Shown: positions 61,162-63,268 of the stretch, one piece after another
Position numbering within the stretch: the first letter of the stretch is position 1
Layout of the letters: each line of letters opens with the position of its first letter
Assembly (NCBI RefSeq): GCF_001050195.2
Contig: NZ_DF967966.1
Coordinates: 130,167 to 193,434 of the forward strand
DNA length: 63,268 nucleotides
Source: Anaerolinea thermolimosa
GTDB taxonomy: Bacteria > Chloroflexota > Anaerolineae > Anaerolineales > Anaerolineaceae
Direction of reading: 5' to 3'
Position numbers and translations under genes: made by a program
The notes under the pieces: model-generated
Told to the model about the DNA's origin: nothing
The model's database searches: none
Seen by the model: only the letters and a program-made list of their open reading frames with translations

Positions 61162-62559
61162 TCAGTTTCCAAAACCACCCCGCGGCCCGGCCTGGAACTC
61201 GGTCGGTGGGTTGAGCACCAGCACATCCCCCGGTTTGACGCCTTCCAGTACCTGGCTGTACTGGTCAGAGGTCGAGCCGAGGCGGATTTCGGTGACCTCT
61301 GGAAGCCCGTTTTTCAGCAGGTACACCACCCGCTTGCCGTTGCGCAGGCGAACAGCGCGGTTGGGTACCAGCACCACATCTTTTAATTCATCGGTGACCA
61401 GGTTGACCGCAGCGGTCATGCCGGGGCGCACCTGGGAATCGCTGGTGAGCAATTCCACGGTGACGGTGAAGTTCACCACTCCCTGTACGTTGTTGCCCAC
61501 CTGCCCTACCTCGATGACCTCTCCCTCATATTCCTTGCCCTGGATGGCGTCGAAGGTGAGGCGGGCTTTTTGCCCCACGTTGATACGGTTGATATCCACC
61601 TCGGTTACCTGCACGTCTACCAGCAGGTGAGAAAGGTCGTCAATGCGGAAGGAGATGGTGCCGGGGGTCACTTCATCGCCCGGTTTGGAGCGCACTTCGG
61701 TCACGGTTCCGGCGAAGGGAGCCTCAAGATCGATCTGATCGAGGGTGGACTGGATGGCCGTAACGCGAGCCTGGGCGGCTTCGATGTCCCGTTTGTCGGG
61801 GCCGTCCTTCAGGCGTTCCCATTCGCGCTGGGCATCGGCCAGGCGCGCCTCGGCCATTTTCACGCGGGCATCGGCTTCGGCCACTTCCAGTTCGTCGGGT
61901 TTGCCGATCAGATACTCAAGGTTGGCCTTGTTTCGGTCGCGTTTTTTCTTGGCGTCGGCCAGGGCCGAGAGCGCCTGGGCGCGGAGAAGGTCGTTTTCGG
62001 GGCGGTTGGCCACCTGGTCGTAAAATTCCTGGGCTTTTTTCACTTCCTCTTCTGCCAGCGCCAGGTTGGCACGTGCCACCTCGATGGTGTCGCGGGAGGT
62101 GCGAGCGTATTGCAGGCTGGCACGTTTATCCTGAGCGTCCTTCAATTCCTTCTGGGCCGCCACCAGGTTCTGATAAGCCTGGGCTGAGGCCGTGTTGGAA
62201 TTCAGGAGGTTATCCAGCTCGCGCTGGGCGTTCACCAGGTCGGCGCGGGCCAGAATGATCGACTGTGGGAGAGAACGCTCATCGAGCCGGGCCAGAGTCT
62301 GCCCGGCCTTCACCTGATCTCCGACTTTGACGGTTATTTCACCAATGCGGCCAGTGGTCTGCCAGCTGATGACTCCCGACTGGTTGGCGCGCACCGAACC
62401 GGTGGCTCCGACGATGACGGTAAGGTCGCCGCGGGTTACCTCGGCGGTCTGGAAAGCTCCCGAGACGGAGGCCTGGGCTTTCTGTAAAGCCTGGAGACCA
62501 AAGTAACCGACTACCGCCAGCACAGCGACGACGATCAAAAGGGTGATGATCCGTTTCAT
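61162..62559 (-). CDS. HlyD/MacA-type membrane fusion (adaptor) protein
   Basis: A 465-residue adaptor anchored by an N-terminal segment (about 5-27). It has a lipoyl-like domain ([25 protein letters not shown]), a long alpha-helical hairpin (about 95-240, with Glu/Lys/Ala-rich coils), a second lipoyl part [21 protein letters not shown] and beta-barrel domains to [14 protein letters not shown]. First gene of the three-gene export operon. In a likely monoderm or atypical envelope it acts outside the membrane as partner of the permease; cargo unknown. Confidence 0.94.
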   Translation of the reverse strand: MKRIITLLIVVAVLAVVGYFGLQALQKAQASVSGAFQTAEVTRGDLTVIVGATGSVRANQSGVISWQTTGRIGEITVKVGDQVKAGQTLARLDERSLPQSIILARADLVNAQRELDNLLNSNTASAQAYQNLVAAQKELKDAQDKRASLQYARTSRDTIEVARANLALAEEEVKKAQEFYDQVANRPENDLLRAQALSALADAKKKRDRNKANLEYLIGKPDELEVAEADARVKMAEARLADAQREWERLKDGPDKRDIEAAQARVTAIQSTLDQIDLEAPFAGTVTEVRSKPGDEVTPGTISFRIDDLSHLLVDVQVTEVDINRINVGQKARLTFDAIQGKEYEGEVIEVGQVGNNVQGVVNFTVTVELLTSDSQVRPGMTAAVNLVTDELKDVVLVPNRAVRLRNGKRVVYLLKNGLPEVTEIRLGSTSDQYSQVLEGVKPGDVLVLNPPTEFQAGPRGGFGN

Positions 62560-62677
62560 GGTGGTATTCTCTCTTTATTAATCGATCTTTCGTACGCCCG
62601 GGGAGGGTTGTCTGTGGTTTGGGCAAGAACTACCCTGCCCTGAGTTTCTTCAGAGACCCCGTTTTTTAATGTTTTCT

Positions 62678-62706
62678 ATCATACCTGGATGTTGGGCAGG
62701 CGGCAA
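62678..62706 (-). promoter_or_regulatory. Promoter of the HlyD-ABC operon
   Basis: Minus-strand TTGCCG (62701-62706), spacer 17, TATGAT (62678-62683). Leader of about 110 nt with a small CTGA/TCAG hairpin. Confidence 0.7.
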
Positions 62707-62747
62707 GGGAAGGGTTAAGCTTCTGAAGGCATTCTTATAGATTTTTG

Positions 62748-62784
62748 ACACGGGGGCAGCGCCCTGAAAAGCGTGCCCCCGTGT
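62748..62784. other. Strong hairpin downstream of the edge gene
   Basis: ACACGGGGGCA (62748-62758) pairs with TGCCCCCGTGT (62774-62784), 11 bp. On the minus strand, in the direction of the edge gene, it is followed by CAAAAATC, so it lacks a T-run and may be a processing or rho-aided end. Confidence 0.5.
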
Positions 62785-62807
62785 TGAGGTTGGAGAGAAA
62801 ACCTGTT

Positions 62808-63268
62808 TTACCGCCGCAGGAACCGGAAATAGACCCCCAGACCGATACCGCCCAGGATCAGCAGGGCGCCCACGATGAGCAGGAGTGGAGAACGGGCACC
62901 GTTTCCGTTACCCTGGCCCGGAGGCGGCTGGCGCACGCTGACCTGCGCGCCGAAATCAATGATCGAGCGGTTGCCGGCCAGCAATTTTAGCGGGTAATTG
63001 GTGGTGGTGGTGGGGTTGTATCCGGGAGGCACGGCCATGCTGATGTTGTAGTCGCCTTCGGGCAGGTCGGGGAAGCAAAGGGGGGTATCCTGGTCGGTAG
63101 TAAGGCCGGTGCGCGAGATACTGCCGGCCCGGTCGGTGATGCTTACTGCCCCGCCCAGAATGGGGCCTTCGCCCTCTTCCCGCACAGCGTTGCCGTTGAC
63201 ATCGGCAAACAGGACGATGCAGATCTCACCGGTGCCGCGTTGCTGGGTTGGGGTGGGCAAGAGAGGGG
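62808..63268 (-). CDS. Surface protein with SdrD-B-like domain, partial at window edge
   Basis: The visible C-terminal part, about 153 residues, continues past the window end, since the frame stays open upstream and begins in a Pro/Thr-rich linker with no ribosome site. It holds one SdrD-B/prealbumin-like domain (FADVNGNAVREEGEGPILGG, SISRTGLTTD, FPDLPEGDYNISM), then a Pro/Gly/Asn linker, one C-terminal membrane segment (LLLIVGALLILGGIGLGVYF) and a short Arg-rich tail. That is the usual build of a wall- or membrane-anchored surface protein. A sortase motif is not evident. Confidence 0.78.
   Translation of the reverse strand, partial: PLLPTPTQQRGTGEICIVLFADVNGNAVREEGEGPILGGAVSITDRAGSISRTGLTTDQDTPLCFPDLPEGDYNISMAVPPGYNPTTTTNYPLKLLAGNRSIIDFGAQVSVRQPPPGQGNGNGARSPLLLIVGALLILGGIGLGVYFRFLRR

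Overview
The window reads as chromosomal DNA from a moderately GC-rich anaerobic fermentative bacterium, most likely of the phylum Chloroflexota, class Anaerolineae. This taxonomic call is an inference from gene content: a one-chain pyruvate:ferredoxin oxidoreductase, a four-subunit 2-oxoacid:ferredoxin oxidoreductase, two glutamate-dehydrogenase homologues, lysine 2,3-aminomutase, many small aldo/keto reductases and SDRs, and long Thr/Pro linkers on surface lipoproteins. I saw no rRNA, tRNA, CRISPR array, insertion sequence or phage gene. Base composition looks even throughout, so this looks like ordinary chromosome with some lineage-specific genes.

Layout. 1-4.95 kb: nifJ and a dihydroorotate-dehydrogenase-like gene, ending in a strong terminator. 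5.1-7.6 kb: an ABC exporter pair. 7.7-11.6 kb (minus): MFS transporter, lysine 2,3-aminomutase, aldo/keto reductase. 11.7-13.6 kb (minus): xseA-xseB-DUF212, divergent from a HIT-family gene. 14.2-24.4 kb (minus): one long run of ten genes, pdxS-pdxT-unknown-R3H ATPase-tmk-two thioredoxin/cyclophilin lipoproteins-PrsW-like-DedA-plsC, starting at a good promoter and ending at a bidirectional terminator. 25.7-27.2 kb: a protealysin-type M4 protease with its emfourin-type inhibitor. 27.3-30.1 kb: 2-oxoacid:ferredoxin oxidoreductase operon. 30.8-35.4 kb: a glutamate-dehydrogenase homologue that lacks the catalytic lysine, a phosphoenolpyruvate-synthase-like ATP-grasp protein, and a canonical gdhA, followed by a convergent MocR-type regulator. 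37.0-40.7 kb: small protein, aldo/keto reductase, DMT transporter, phosphotriesterase-family hydrolase, Cys-rich protein. 40.9-47.4 kb: short SerA, M32 carboxypeptidase, luciferase-like oxidoreductase, lipoprotein, membrane protein, then a copper-handling pair (SafE-cupredoxin fusion and HMA chaperone). 47.6-54.6 kb: dnaE, pfkA, lysS, greA. 54.8-63.3 kb (minus): methyltransferase, trans-sulfuration enzyme and rhodanese; SDR; thioredoxin-TPR protein; a MacB/HlyD-type tripartite export system; and a truncated surface protein at the window edge.

How it works together. The metabolic genes fit amino-acid and sugar fermentation: glycolysis (pfkA), oxidative decarboxylation of pyruvate and other 2-oxoacids with ferredoxin as acceptor, and glutamate as nitrogen hub. 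The protease/inhibitor pair, M32 carboxypeptidase and lysine aminomutase fit peptide use.

The most promising candidates for something undescribed are (a) the glutamate-dehydrogenase-like protein, with all usual lysines except the catalytic one (Ser instead), followed 23 nt later by a stand-alone PEP-synthase-type ATP-grasp protein, next to a normal gdhA; and (b) the tandem lipoproteins that fuse a DsbA-like thioredoxin domain to a cyclophilin, the second copy having lost both active-site cysteines.
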